Positions 54,202 through 63,422 of a stretch of DNA of 64,000 nt are shown piece after piece. The position numbers and the translations under genes were made by a program. The notes under the pieces were generated by a model. That model had not been told where the DNA came from, did no database searches, and worked only from the letters and a program-made list of their open reading frames with translations. How positions within the stretch are numbered: position 1 is the stretch's first letter; every line of letters starts with the position of its first letter. The stretch is from Rhodoplanes sp. (GTDB taxonomy: Bacteria; Pseudomonadota; Alphaproteobacteria; Rhizobiales; Xanthobacteraceae): the NCBI RefSeq assembly GCF_013377085.1, contig NZ_JACAAX010000024.1:1-64000 (forward strand), read 5' to 3'.

Positions 54202-54626
54202 GATCGTGCCGAGCGGGGACCACCGCGCGCGATCGGAGCAGGCGCATCAGATCGACGATGGGCGCGCAGACGCGCAGACGCGTAAGGACAGCGCCTTCTC
54301 TCTGCGACGCTTCCGTGAAACACCCTCCCGTTTTCGCAAGACGCGGGAAGATGTGTCCCGTTCTGCCGTCATGAAGATCACGTGCAACGAACGATAACGT
54401 GCCGCTGGAACTGATTCGCCCCGGACGGACTTGGATCCATCGTCGCGAACGGCACGTGATCAGAAAGCAGCGTTTCCGGACGACATCGGAACGCCGCGTC
54501 ATCGAGCCAGACCGTCATCGAGCCGGGCTGTCATCAAACAGTCCGACAGGAGCACCTAAGAACCCGACAACAAGACGTAAGAACGGGAGTGCCGCAGACG
54601 TAACCTCACCAAGGTTGGAGACCGTG
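54202..54626. other. 425-bp gap before the phasin-like gene
   Basis: I see no reliable gene, repeat or terminator. Short open frames here lack family resemblance. The promoter of the downstream gene should lie in the right half. Confidence 0.4.
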
Positions 54627-55118
54627 ATGGACTCGCAAGCGCATCTCGAGCATTCCACAGAGACCGACAAACCCCACCCGCTGGCGCCGGAGCAAGCACC
54701 CCCGCGCGTGCACGCCGCCATCGACCGCACGGCGAATGCCGGATCCGAGATGATCGGTCAGAACACCGCGATGGCCCAACGTCTGCTCGTCGCCGGCGCC
54801 GAGATGACGTTGCAGGTGAATTCGTGCGCCCGCGCCAATCTCGATCTGGTCACGCGGTCCAATGCCGAGCTGATGGAAGCCATGTGGAGCGCGTCGCAGG
54901 ACTGGTCGCGCTGCACCCGCGGCTATGTCGAGTACATCATGGGCGAACGGCTGAACGCGTTCCTGCGCCACCGCACGCCGCAGCATCTCGCCGTCTTCCA
55001 GGCGGACATGTTCCACACCGGCGTCGCAGCCGCGCTCGATTACGTCCGCATGGGCACGGCCGGCGTCGATCCGCAGGCGACCCGATCCGCCGGCGCGCTC
55101 GACCGATCGGCGCCCTGA
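54627..55118 (+). CDS. Phasin-like protein
   Basis: The 163-residue, largely helical protein without signal peptide resembles the phasin family (PF09361-like) in its central part, with AQRLLVAGAEMTLQVNSCARANLDLV and MWSASQDWSRCTRGYVEYIM split over two helices. Phasins coat polyhydroxyalkanoate granules. The N-terminal 30 residues are hydrophilic. GGAG precedes the ATG, and a GTG three nt earlier is possible. No polyhydroxyalkanoate synthase gene is nearby, so the role is inferred from the family only. Confidence 0.65.
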   Translation: MDSQAHLEHSTETDKPHPLAPEQAPPRVHAAIDRTANAGSEMIGQNTAMAQRLLVAGAEMTLQVNSCARANLDLVTRSNAELMEAMWSASQDWSRCTRGYVEYIMGERLNAFLRHRTPQHLAVFQADMFHTGVAAALDYVRMGTAGVDPQATRSAGALDRSAP

Positions 55119-55127
55119 GTCTCGCTC

Positions 55128-56051
55128 TCACGCCGGCGCGTCGCGGGCGAGCCGCTCCAGCCCCGCGGCGGTCGTCACCGCCGGCGTCCAGCCGAGCGCG
55201 GCGAGCGCGGCGGCATCGACCACCAGCGGCTCGGCGAGGCGGCGGAACGCCTCGGCGCGCCCACTCGCGTGCAGCGCGGCCCGCAGCAGCGACACCGGAA
55301 CCGGCAACAGGCCCGGCCGGCGACCGAGCCCACGCCGCAGCGCCGCGACCATCTCGCCGACCGTCAGCGCATCGCGGTCGGCGACGACGAAAGCGCACCG
55401 CAGCGGCCCCGGTGCGGCCAGCACGGTCGCGACCGCGCCGGAGAGATTGTCGAGGGCGAGCAGCGAGCGGCGCGCCGTCAGCGATCCGAACGGCAGCGGC
55501 CAGGACGAGCGGGCGAGCCTCAAGAGCTCGGCCATGTTGCCCCGCATGCCGGGGGCGTAGACCAGCACGGGCCGCAGCGCGACCCAGTCGATGTCGAGCG
55601 TCGCCAGCCCCTGCTCGGCCGCGAGCTTCGATTCGCCGTAGGCGGATTCCGGTGCGGCCGTGCCCGCCTCGGTGAGGACGTGGGCGGCGCTCGGGCCGGC
55701 CTGCGCCCGGATCGAGGAGAGAAAGACGAAGCGCTTCACGCCGGCGCGCTGGGCGGCGCGGGCCAGCGCCACGGTCGCCTCGGTGTTCATCGCCCGGTAG
55801 TCGTCGGCCGGTCGGCCGGTGAGATCGGGCGTCAGCGCGGCCGAATGGACGATCGCATCGACCCCCTCCAGCGCCGCCGCCATGTTTTGGGGCCGGGCGA
55901 TGTCGCCGATCACGGCGCCGGTCGCCTCCGCCGGCAACTCGGCCGGCCGGCGCAGCAGCGCCCGCACCCTGAAACCCTGCGCCGGCAGGGCCTGCAGCAG
56001 ATGGCGGCCGATGAACCCGGTCGCACCCGTCACGGCGATCAGCGGCGCCAT
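55128..56051 (-). CDS. NAD(P)-dependent epimerase/dehydratase (extended SDR)
   Basis: The 307-residue protein has the Rossmann motif TGATGFIGRHLLQAL at its start, DAIVHSAAL, the catalytic SSIR and Y-x3-K (YGESKLAAE, near residue 138). It resembles NDUFA9-like/atypical extended SDRs and UDP-sugar epimerases; the substrate is unknown. It converges with the phasin gene, 9 nt apart, and is divergent from the exported protein upstream. Confidence 0.92.
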   Translation of the reverse strand: MAPLIAVTGATGFIGRHLLQALPAQGFRVRALLRRPAELPAEATGAVIGDIARPQNMAAALEGVDAIVHSAALTPDLTGRPADDYRAMNTEATVALARAAQRAGVKRFVFLSSIRAQAGPSAAHVLTEAGTAAPESAYGESKLAAEQGLATLDIDWVALRPVLVYAPGMRGNMAELLRLARSSWPLPFGSLTARRSLLALDNLSGAVATVLAAPGPLRCAFVVADRDALTVGEMVAALRRGLGRRPGLLPVPVSLLRAALHASGRAEAFRRLAEPLVVDAAALAALGWTPAVTTAAGLERLARDAPA

Positions 56052-56247
56052 CGCGTCCTCCCGGCTCGTGGCCGACCCTCGGCCCCGGCGAGCCTAACAG
56101 CAAGACCGTACGCCGCAATTCCTGTGGCACAGCCTACCCTTCCGGGGGCGACCGCAGGCGGAGCCGCCCTTCGCCGTCCCGCGCTTCGGCACCAACCGGT
56201 CGCGCTCCCGGACGGGGGAAGACGCCTCCTCCCAATACCACTTTATG

Positions 56248-56282
56248 TTGCAGCAAAGGCTATGGGTGGTATTCTACAACAT
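56248..56282 (+). promoter_or_regulatory. Possible promoter with flanking inverted repeat
   Basis: TTGCAG (56248-56253) and TATTCT (56270-56275) are 16 nt apart in an A/T-rich patch. ATGTTG (56245-56250) and CAACAT (56277-56282) flank it symmetrically, as an operator might. It would serve the gene at 56326. Confidence 0.4.
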
Positions 56283-56325
56283 CAGGGTTGCACAACTTTC
56301 GGGCCCCTCACAGCCGGAGGCGACA

Positions 56326-57174
56326 ATGCAGCTTGGACAGACCGGATTCGGACGTTTCGGCGCGGTAGTCCTGCTGGCGTCGATCGTGTCGACCTCGCCG
56401 GGCCATGCGGAGGACTGCGGCCGCCTCGGCGGTGCTGGAGGGCCGTTGACCGACCGCAGCCTCTATGTCCGGGCGTCTGGCAACGGTTGGGCGAAGCTCG
56501 ACTGGTCGCGACCCGACCTCGCCAACCGCAAGGTCGAGTTCGCCTACGTGATCGTCGAGAGCTTCGCCGAGGCCCGCTCCGGCGTGCTGGTCATCAAGTC
56601 GGGCCGCGTCGGCGGCAACGGCGAGCCGGCGACCCGATGGAGCGGCCGTGTCAAGCTGGTGCGGGTCGCCCAGACTTTCGACAACGGCCGGTGCGGTACG
56701 GTCGCGCCGTTCGGCGGCGACGTCCCGACCCGCTCCTACGACGATTATCACGACCACGGCCTGCGGGTGAAGGAGACCGACAAGCTCGACGCCTTCCATT
56801 TCCGCTACGCGGCGCGGCGATCCGGGTGCCGGCGCACCAACGACAACGCGCCCGATTCCTATGTGGCGGTCGACATGCGCAGCAATCTCGGCCAGTTCTC
56901 GTTCGACCCCGCGGTCGTCTCCGGCGGCACCTACAGCCAGGCTCTCGACTGGTTCCGGCCTTCTCCGGCCTACGCCAGCTCCGCCGGGCTCGCCGAGCAG
57001 CGCGTCGAGACCAAGCAGTACCGCACCGTCACGAGCCAGCCGGTCTGCGTGTTCTTCTCCCTCGATGTGGGCGGCTCGGGGAGCTTCCTCAGGATCAACG
57101 ACCTCGAGGCGCTGGTGAGCGGCGGCAGGCGCTTCACCCGCGCCGACGAGCTGCGCTGGCCGCTGGTGCCGTAG
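56326..57174 (+). CDS. Exported protein of unknown function
   Basis: The 282-residue protein has a signal peptide (residues 1-28, cleaved after GHAE) and six cysteines spread over the mature part, which may form disulfides. The body is beta-rich with WAKLDWSRPDLANRKVEFAYV-like strands and two similar halves. I do not recognise a family. GGAGG lies six nt before the ATG. The patatin gene follows 159 nt downstream on the same strand and may be co-expressed. Confidence 0.8.
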   Translation: MQLGQTGFGRFGAVVLLASIVSTSPGHAEDCGRLGGAGGPLTDRSLYVRASGNGWAKLDWSRPDLANRKVEFAYVIVESFAEARSGVLVIKSGRVGGNGEPATRWSGRVKLVRVAQTFDNGRCGTVAPFGGDVPTRSYDDYHDHGLRVKETDKLDAFHFRYAARRSGCRRTNDNAPDSYVAVDMRSNLGQFSFDPAVVSGGTYSQALDWFRPSPAYASSAGLAEQRVETKQYRTVTSQPVCVFFSLDVGGSGSFLRINDLEALVSGGRRFTRADELRWPLVP

Positions 57175-57333
57175 AGCACGATCCCGAGCACCGGCCCCCC
57201 GGCCCCCCGGCCCTCGGTGACGATCGTGCTCCCGACAAAGAGATGGAGCGGTGCGGCGGCGCGAAGATTTGCCGTCCCGCCCTGGACGGTCCGGTCCGGC
57301 GACGCCCATTCGGCGCACGACGACAGGTGCCTC

Positions 57334-59994
57334 ATGACGGATCGCAGTGAACCGAAGCCCGACGCCGCGAACACGGCCGCGCCGTCCGGCACCGACCTCC
57401 TGTCGAGCGACCAGCAGCACATCATGCTGGCGCGCGAGCAGCAGCATATCGCGACGGGGCGCGGCAAGCGGCTCGGCGCCTGCGCCGAAACCGCCCCGTG
57501 GTGCGGCATCGGGCTGTCGGGAGGCGGCATCCGCTCGGCATCGCTGGCGCTCGGCGTGATGCAGGTGCTGGCCGAGAACGATCTGATCCGGCGATTCGAC
57601 TACATCTCGTCGGTGTCGGGCGGCGGCTATCTCGGCGCCTCGCTGCAATGGTGGTGGTCGCGGGAGCCGCGTGATGATCCGCGCGACCCGCACGCGGCGA
57701 GGTTCGGACTGGGGCCGACCGACTTCCCCTATGCCTCCGAGGCGCCGCCGCCGGACAACGATTGCCGCGCGCCGGCGCGGCCCACGCCGCACGCCCCGCC
57801 CGACCCGGAACCCGCGGCGCACGAGACGCCGCTCGACCGCGCCCGCCGCAACCTCGCGTTCCTGCGTGCCCACGGCTCGTACCTGACCGCCGGGGACGGG
57901 ATGAGCGCCTGGTCGATGCTCGCCGTCCTGCTGCGGACGATCGTCATCAGCCTCCTGATCTGGATTCCGCTGCTGACGCTCGCCTTTACGATCGTCACTG
58001 TGTTCAATCACCACGTGATCGACCCGCTCGCCCGCGCCACCGAGCTGTGGTCACCGATCGGCGACTCCTGGGCGGCTTGGTCGAGCACCAACAAACCTTG
58101 CACGGACTCGGACTTCGCCTGCCATCTGCGCTATCCGGCGTTCTACGCCGTCCTGATGTATCTGTTCTATCTGATCTGCTTCCTCTTCGTCTGCGCCGCC
58201 GTGGTGTTCGCCCTGCACAGTCGGGATCCGCAGGCGTCCGAGCGGAGTCACCACGCCGCTCGCATCGTCGTCACGCTGCTCGCTGCGCTCGGACTTTACC
58301 TCGTTTCCTCCCAATACCACGACCTCGACGGCACTGTGCGGCTCGCCCTGATCGCGGGTGTCGTCCTGCTGATCATGGGAACGACGACCACGATCGTCGA
58401 CATGCTGACGCCGCCGACGCTCCGCCCCAGCTACTTTCTGCGGCGCTCGCTCGAACGGTTCATGGGGGCGCTCTTCGTTCCGACGCTCGTGATCCTCGCT
58501 GTTGCGACCGTGCCGATCATTCCACAATACTTGGCGAGTCCGACAGGACCCAAGGCGATCGCCACCTATGGTCCGGTCGGCGGCGTCGTCGTCCTGCTGG
58601 GCGGCGTGATCTCGGCCCTCTACGGCTACTACACGTTCCTGCGCAACATCGTGCCGGGAACGGTCGGCAAGATCGCCGCGACCGCCGGCGCACTGCTCTA
58701 TCTCTACGGCACCCTGATCCTCGCTTATGTCGCCTCTGCGGCCGCGTTTTTCTTTCTGCTCGACACGCGCTCGGTGTCGAGCGAATTCAATCCCCTGACC
58801 TTCGTTGCCATCTTCGGATCGATCCTGCTGGCGGCTTTTCTCGGCTGGCGGGCGAACATCAATCTCGTCGGTCTGCATCGCTTCTACCGCGACCGGCTGA
58901 TGGAAGCGTTCATGCCGACCGACGCTTCGGTGACCGCGATGAAGGCCCGCTACTCCGCCGTCGCCGACACCATGACGGTCACGAGGTTCAAGGACTCGTC
59001 GCTGCCCGACCCGGAAAACAACGATTTCGTCCCACGCCCCTATCCGCTGATCAACACCAATGTGATTCTGATCAGGGACGAGGACCAGAAGGTCAGGCGG
59101 CGCGGCGGCGACAACTTCATCGTGTCGCCGCTCTTCATCGGCAGCACCGTCACGGGCTGGCAGCCGACCGACGAGTATCTCGCCCGCAACGGAGCGCTGA
59201 CCTTCGCCACCGCGATGGCGGCGTCGGGCGCCGCCGCCAATGCCCGGGCCGGCTACATCGGCACCGGCATCACCATGAACCCGTTCGTCTCGGCAGTGAT
59301 GTCGCTGCTCAACGTGCGGCTCGGCCTGTGGGTGGGCAATCCGTCCAGCCGATCGAGGACCATCAAGGCCGTCCCCAACTTCTTCAATCCTGGCCTGTGG
59401 GCCGGCATCTTCGGTCGCGCCCACAACCGGCACAGCCGGTTCCTCGAACTGACGGACGGCGGGCATTTCGAGAATCTCGGGCTGTACGAGCTGGTGCGGC
59501 GGAGGCTCGCCGTCATCCTGATCGTCGACGGCGAGGCGGACCCGGCGATCAGCCTGCGATCGCTGGTGTCGGCGCGCGGGCGCATCGAGCAGGACTTCGG
59601 CGCAACCCTGTCGCTGTTCGACGGGCTCGGCCCCGAGCGGCTGCTGATGCAGCCCGAAAAGGACTACCCGGCCGGCGTGCGCTACGCCCAGGCGCCGTTC
59701 CTGGTCGGCGAGATCATCTACGAGGACGGCAGCATCGGCACGCTGATTTACGTGAAGTCGACCCTGATCAAGAGCATGGACTTCGCCACCCGCGGCTATC
59801 TCGCGTCCAATCCCGAGTTCCCGCATCAGTCGACGGTCGATCAGTTCTTCGATCCGGACCAGTTCGAGGCGTATCGTCGCCTCGGCCACCAAGCCGGAAC
59901 GCGCGTCATCGACGACCTGGATCTGGTGACGACGATCCACAAGCCGACCGAGATCGTCGCCCGCTATCGCGGCGGCCGGGCGGGCCGCCGCTGA
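57334..59994 (+). CDS. Large membrane patatin-like phospholipase
   Basis: The 886-residue protein has split patatin motifs. Near the N-terminus are the oxyanion loop GIGLSGGGIRSASLALG (near residue 54) and the nucleophile elbow YISSVSGGGYLGAS (near 90), in which the usual first Gly of G-x-S-x-G is Ser. Far downstream is the catalytic Asp in LTDGGHFENLGLYEL (near 708). Between them, residues about 195-520, lie six to eight membrane helices. It should be an inner-membrane lipid acyl hydrolase with a cytoplasmic active site assembled from both ends. Its substrate and trigger are unknown. Confidence 0.85.
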   Translation: MTDRSEPKPDAANTAAPSGTDLLSSDQQHIMLAREQQHIATGRGKRLGACAETAPWCGIGLSGGGIRSASLALGVMQVLAENDLIRRFDYISSVSGGGYLGASLQWWWSREPRDDPRDPHAARFGLGPTDFPYASEAPPPDNDCRAPARPTPHAPPDPEPAAHETPLDRARRNLAFLRAHGSYLTAGDGMSAWSMLAVLLRTIVISLLIWIPLLTLAFTIVTVFNHHVIDPLARATELWSPIGDSWAAWSSTNKPCTDSDFACHLRYPAFYAVLMYLFYLICFLFVCAAVVFALHSRDPQASERSHHAARIVVTLLAALGLYLVSSQYHDLDGTVRLALIAGVVLLIMGTTTTIVDMLTPPTLRPSYFLRRSLERFMGALFVPTLVILAVATVPIIPQYLASPTGPKAIATYGPVGGVVVLLGGVISALYGYYTFLRNIVPGTVGKIAATAGALLYLYGTLILAYVASAAAFFFLLDTRSVSSEFNPLTFVAIFGSILLAAFLGWRANINLVGLHRFYRDRLMEAFMPTDASVTAMKARYSAVADTMTVTRFKDSSLPDPENNDFVPRPYPLINTNVILIRDEDQKVRRRGGDNFIVSPLFIGSTVTGWQPTDEYLARNGALTFATAMAASGAAANARAGYIGTGITMNPFVSAVMSLLNVRLGLWVGNPSSRSRTIKAVPNFFNPGLWAGIFGRAHNRHSRFLELTDGGHFENLGLYELVRRRLAVILIVDGEADPAISLRSLVSARGRIEQDFGATLSLFDGLGPERLLMQPEKDYPAGVRYAQAPFLVGEIIYEDGSIGTLIYVKSTLIKSMDFATRGYLASNPEFPHQSTVDQFFDPDQFEAYRRLGHQAGTRVIDDLDLVTTIHKPTEIVARYRGGRAGRR

Positions 59995-60099
59995 CGCCCG
60001 GCGGCCACGGACGCGGCGGCCGGCGCGGCAGGCGACCCGCCGAAAGCACAACGGCGAGGTCCGTTTCCATGGAGACGGGACTCGCTCTAGAGTGCCGCC

Positions 60100-60645
60100 A
60101 TGCTCCTTCCCCTCCGCCGTCACCCGGATTCGCCGAACGCAGCCGCGACCGACGTCACCGTCGAGGTCGCACGGCCGGCGGCCGGTCGGCTGCTGCTGAC
60201 CTGGATCGTCACCGGTGCGATCACAGCCATCCGCATCCCGCCACCGGAGACGCCGGCGCGCGCCGACGAGCTGTGGCGGCACACCTGCTTCGAGGCTTTC
60301 GTCCGGGCGCCGCCGGGCTCCGCGTATTACGAATTCAACTTTTCTCCGTCGACGTGCTGGGCGGCCTATCGGTTCGACTTCTACCGCAGCGGAATGCGCG
60401 TCGCCGACGAGATCGGCGCGCCGCTGATCGAGGCGCAATCACGCGCCGACGGCTGGGTGCTGCAGGCCGCGCTGGAGCTCGATCGCCTCTCAGCGCTACC
60501 GTGCGACGCCCCGTTGCATCTCGGCCTGTCGGCCGTGATCGAGGATACCAACGGCCGCCTGTCCTATTGGGCGCTGGCACACCCCCCCGGAAAACCGGAC
60601 TTCCATCACGCCGACGGCTTTGCGCATGACCTGCTGCCGGCGTAG
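60100..60645 (+). CDS. DOMON-like domain protein
   Basis: The 181-residue beta-sandwich protein resembles the DOMON-like family, with LWRHTCFEAFV, YYEFNFSPSTCWAAYRFD and the end YWALAHPPGKPDFHH. The family is related to haem- or sugar-binding domains; function is unproven. No signal peptide is seen. It precedes the DUF1343 gene by 155 nt on the same strand. Confidence 0.88.
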   Translation: MLLPLRRHPDSPNAAATDVTVEVARPAAGRLLLTWIVTGAITAIRIPPPETPARADELWRHTCFEAFVRAPPGSAYYEFNFSPSTCWAAYRFDFYRSGMRVADEIGAPLIEAQSRADGWVLQAALELDRLSALPCDAPLHLGLSAVIEDTNGRLSYWALAHPPGKPDFHHADGFAHDLLPA

Positions 60646-60741
60646 AGCATGTCATCGTCACGTGACAAACTGTTTTAGGACATGATCCCAGCCGTGGTTT
60701 CGCTCGACCGTCTTCGCCGCCTCGACCTGGTGCACTCTTAC

Positions 60742-60760
60742 CCTCTCCCGGAGGGAGAGG
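60742..60760. repeat. CCTCTCCC hairpin before the DUF1343 gene
   Basis: CCTCTCCC and GGGAGAGG pair around three nt. It is a short relative of the hairpins at 11108 and 37874. Confidence 0.5.
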
Positions 60761-60800
60761 TGAAGCGGAGAGCTCCGCGCGAGTGGCGTCGGGTGCCGTC

Positions 60801-62003
60801 ATGAACTTCGGAATCGACCGCCTCGTCGCCGAGCCGGCCTTGCGGGCGCCGCTCGCCGGCCGTCGCGTCGCCCTGCTGGCGCATCCGGCCTCCGTCACCA
60901 AAGATCTGACGCACTCGCTCGATGCGCTGGCCGGCTGCGGCGACCTGACGATCGGCGCGGCCTTCGGCCCGCAGCACGGTCTGCGCGGCGACAAGCAGGA
61001 CAACATGATCGAGTCGCCGGATTTCTTGGATCCGGCGCACGGCATCCCGGTGTTCAGCCTGTACGGCGAGGTGCGCAAGCCGACCGACGCGATGATGGAC
61101 ACGTTCGACGTGATGCTGGTCGACCTCCAGGATCTCGGCTGCCGCATCTACACCTTCATCACCACGCTGCGTTACGTGCTGGAAGCGGCCGCGCGCCACC
61201 GCAAGGCCGTGTGGGTGCTGGATCGTCCCAATCCGGCCGGCCGGCCGGTCGAGGGGCTGACGCTGCGCGCCGGCCAGGAGAGCTTTGTCGGCGCCGGTCC
61301 GCTGCCGATGCGGCACGGCCTCACGCTGGGAGAACTCGGCGCCTGGTTCGTCGCCACGCTGAAGCTCGATGTCGAGTATCGCGTCGTCGAGATGCAGGGC
61401 TGGCGGCCCGAGGCGGCGCCGGGCTTCGGCTGGCCGCTCGGCGAGCGGACCTGGATCAACCCCAGCCCCAACGCGCCGAACCTGTTCATGGCGCGGGCCT
61501 ATGCCGGCACCGTGATGCTCGAGGGCACGACCCTGTCGGAGGGGCGCGGCACCACGCGGCCGCTCGAGCTGTTCGGCGCACCCGACATCGATGCGCGGGC
61601 CGTGATGGCGGAGATGCGGGCGCTGGCGCCGCAATGGCTCGCCGGCTGTGCCTTGCGCGAGATCTGGTTCGAGCCGACCTTCCACAAGCATGCTGGAAAG
61701 CTCTGCCACGGCGTGCAGATCCACACCGAGGGTCCCGGCTACGACCACGCGGCGTTCAGGCCCTGGCGCCTGCAGGCGCTCGCCTTCAAGGCGATCCGCC
61801 GCCTGTATCCGGACTACCCGCTGTGGCGGGATTTTGCCTACGAGTACGAGCACGGCCGGCTCGCCATCGACGTCATCAACGGCGGCCCGTTGCTGCGCGA
61901 ATGGGTCGACGACGCGGCGGCGACCCCGCAGGACCTCGACGCGCTGACGCGGCCTGACGAGCAGGCCTGGGCGGACGAGCGCCGGCCGTTTCTCGAGTAT
62001 TGA
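60801..62003 (+). CDS. DUF1343 protein (NamZ-like muropeptide glycosidase family)
   Basis: The 400-residue protein matches DUF1343 throughout: GIDRLVAE at the start, FGPQHGLRGDKQDNM (near residue 61), VDLQDLGCRIYTFITT, LDRPNPAGRPVEG and TLSEGRGTTRPLELFGAP. Bacillus NamZ of this family is an exo-beta-N-acetylmuramidase. Unlike secreted members this one has no signal peptide, so it would act in the cytoplasm, perhaps in cell-wall recycling. The longer frame from 60783 adds six residues. Confidence 0.9.
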   Translation: MNFGIDRLVAEPALRAPLAGRRVALLAHPASVTKDLTHSLDALAGCGDLTIGAAFGPQHGLRGDKQDNMIESPDFLDPAHGIPVFSLYGEVRKPTDAMMDTFDVMLVDLQDLGCRIYTFITTLRYVLEAAARHRKAVWVLDRPNPAGRPVEGLTLRAGQESFVGAGPLPMRHGLTLGELGAWFVATLKLDVEYRVVEMQGWRPEAAPGFGWPLGERTWINPSPNAPNLFMARAYAGTVMLEGTTLSEGRGTTRPLELFGAPDIDARAVMAEMRALAPQWLAGCALREIWFEPTFHKHAGKLCHGVQIHTEGPGYDHAAFRPWRLQALAFKAIRRLYPDYPLWRDFAYEYEHGRLAIDVINGGPLLREWVDDAAATPQDLDALTRPDEQAWADERRPFLEY

Positions 62004-62120
62004 CGGGCCGCGCCGCCCGCCCTCGCCGCTCCCGGCGCGCCGCGCCAAAAGCCCTTCCGCCGCCCGCTCCAGGTGCTAAACCGGGGCCCGAAAAACCATC
62101 CCTGCCGCGGAGTCGGTCCT

Positions 62121-63359
62121 GTGACCCTGGTTCAGCCTTTTCGTGCCCTGCGTCCCGGCCCGGGACGCGCCGCCGAGGTTCTGGCGCCCCCCTACGACGT
62201 GCTGTCCAGCGACGAGGCGCGGCTGCGCGCCCGCGCCAAGCCGTGGAGCTTCCTGCACATCTCCAAGCCGGAGATCGACCTCGACCCGGCCATCGACCCG
62301 CACGATCCGGCCGTCTACGCCAAGGGGCGCGAAAACCTCGACCGCATGGTCGCCGAAGGCGTGCTGATCCGCGACGCCACGCCCGGCTACTACGTCTACC
62401 GGCTGACCTGGCGCGACCGGGTGCAGACCGGCCTCGCCGTCGCCGCCTCGGTCGCCGACTACGAGAGCAACCGCATCCGCAAGCACGAGCTGACCACGCC
62501 GGTCAAGGAGGACGACCGCGTCCACCAGATCGAGGCCGTCAACGCCCAGACCGGCCCGGTGATGCTCGCCTACCGGGACGCGCCCGGGCTCGACGCGCTG
62601 CTGGCCCAGGTCACCGAGACGAGGGGCGCCGTCGACGTCACGGCCGACGACGGCGTGCGCCACGAGATGTGGGTGGTGGACGGGCCCGAGACCGTCGCCC
62701 AGCTCACCCGCATGATCGAAGCCCTGCCGGCCCTCTATATCGCCGACGGCCATCACCGCTCGGCAGCGGCAGCGCGGGTCGCGGCGGCGCGCGGGGGCCC
62801 CGCCGCGCACGGGGGCGCGGGGTCGCACGACCATTTCCTCGCCGTGATGTTCCCCGATCACCAGATGACCATCCTGGACTACAACCGGCTGATGAAGGAC
62901 CTCGACGGCCGCACGCCGGCGGAGCTGCTCGCGGCGCTCGGCGAGCGGTTCGAGGTGACGCTGGCGGATGGCCCGGTGCGGCCGGCGGCGCCGAACGCGT
63001 TCGGCTTGTTCGTCGACGGTACCTGGTACGCGCTGACGCTGCATCCGGAGTTCGTCCCGGCGGACGACCCGGTCGGGCGACTGCCGATCACGCTCTTGAG
63101 CAAGAACGCCATCGAGCCGCTGTTCGGCATCACCGACCAGCGCCGCGACAAGCGCATCGACTTCGTCGGCGGCGGCCGCGGCGTCGAGGAGCTTTCGCGA
63201 CGCGTCACGGCCGGCGACGCCGCCGCGGCGTTCTCGCTCTACCCGACCCAGATGGTGGATCTCATGGCGGTCGCCGACGCCGGCGAGATCATGCCGCCCA
63301 AGTCCACCTGGTTCGAGCCCAAGCTGGCCGACGGCATGGTCAGCCACGTGCTGGATTGA
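62121..63359 (+). CDS. DUF1015 family protein
   Basis: The 412-residue protein belongs to DUF1015, recognised by VQPFRALRPGPGRAAEVLAPPYDVLS at the start (the PPYDV motif), KHELTTPVKEDDRVHQIEA, YIADGHHRSAAA (near residue 215) and a C-terminal MPPKSTWFEPKLADG. The family is widespread, often near serA; its biochemical activity is not settled. The GTG at 62121 is chosen because GGAG lies eight nt upstream and the family sequence starts there. Confidence 0.9.
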   Translation: MTLVQPFRALRPGPGRAAEVLAPPYDVLSSDEARLRARAKPWSFLHISKPEIDLDPAIDPHDPAVYAKGRENLDRMVAEGVLIRDATPGYYVYRLTWRDRVQTGLAVAASVADYESNRIRKHELTTPVKEDDRVHQIEAVNAQTGPVMLAYRDAPGLDALLAQVTETRGAVDVTADDGVRHEMWVVDGPETVAQLTRMIEALPALYIADGHHRSAAAARVAAARGGPAAHGGAGSHDHFLAVMFPDHQMTILDYNRLMKDLDGRTPAELLAALGERFEVTLADGPVRPAAPNAFGLFVDGTWYALTLHPEFVPADDPVGRLPITLLSKNAIEPLFGITDQRRDKRIDFVGGGRGVEELSRRVTAGDAAAAFSLYPTQMVDLMAVADAGEIMPPKSTWFEPKLADGMVSHVLD

Positions 63360-63422
63360 GGCAGCAAATCCGCGGCGGCGCCGGGACCCGCTCCGATCGA
63401 CGCCGCACGATCGGGGCCCGAT

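Noticed and set aside
61211-61957. Alternative 248-codon frame within the DUF1343 gene
   Set aside because: It is the out-of-frame shadow of a well-matched DUF1343 protein.
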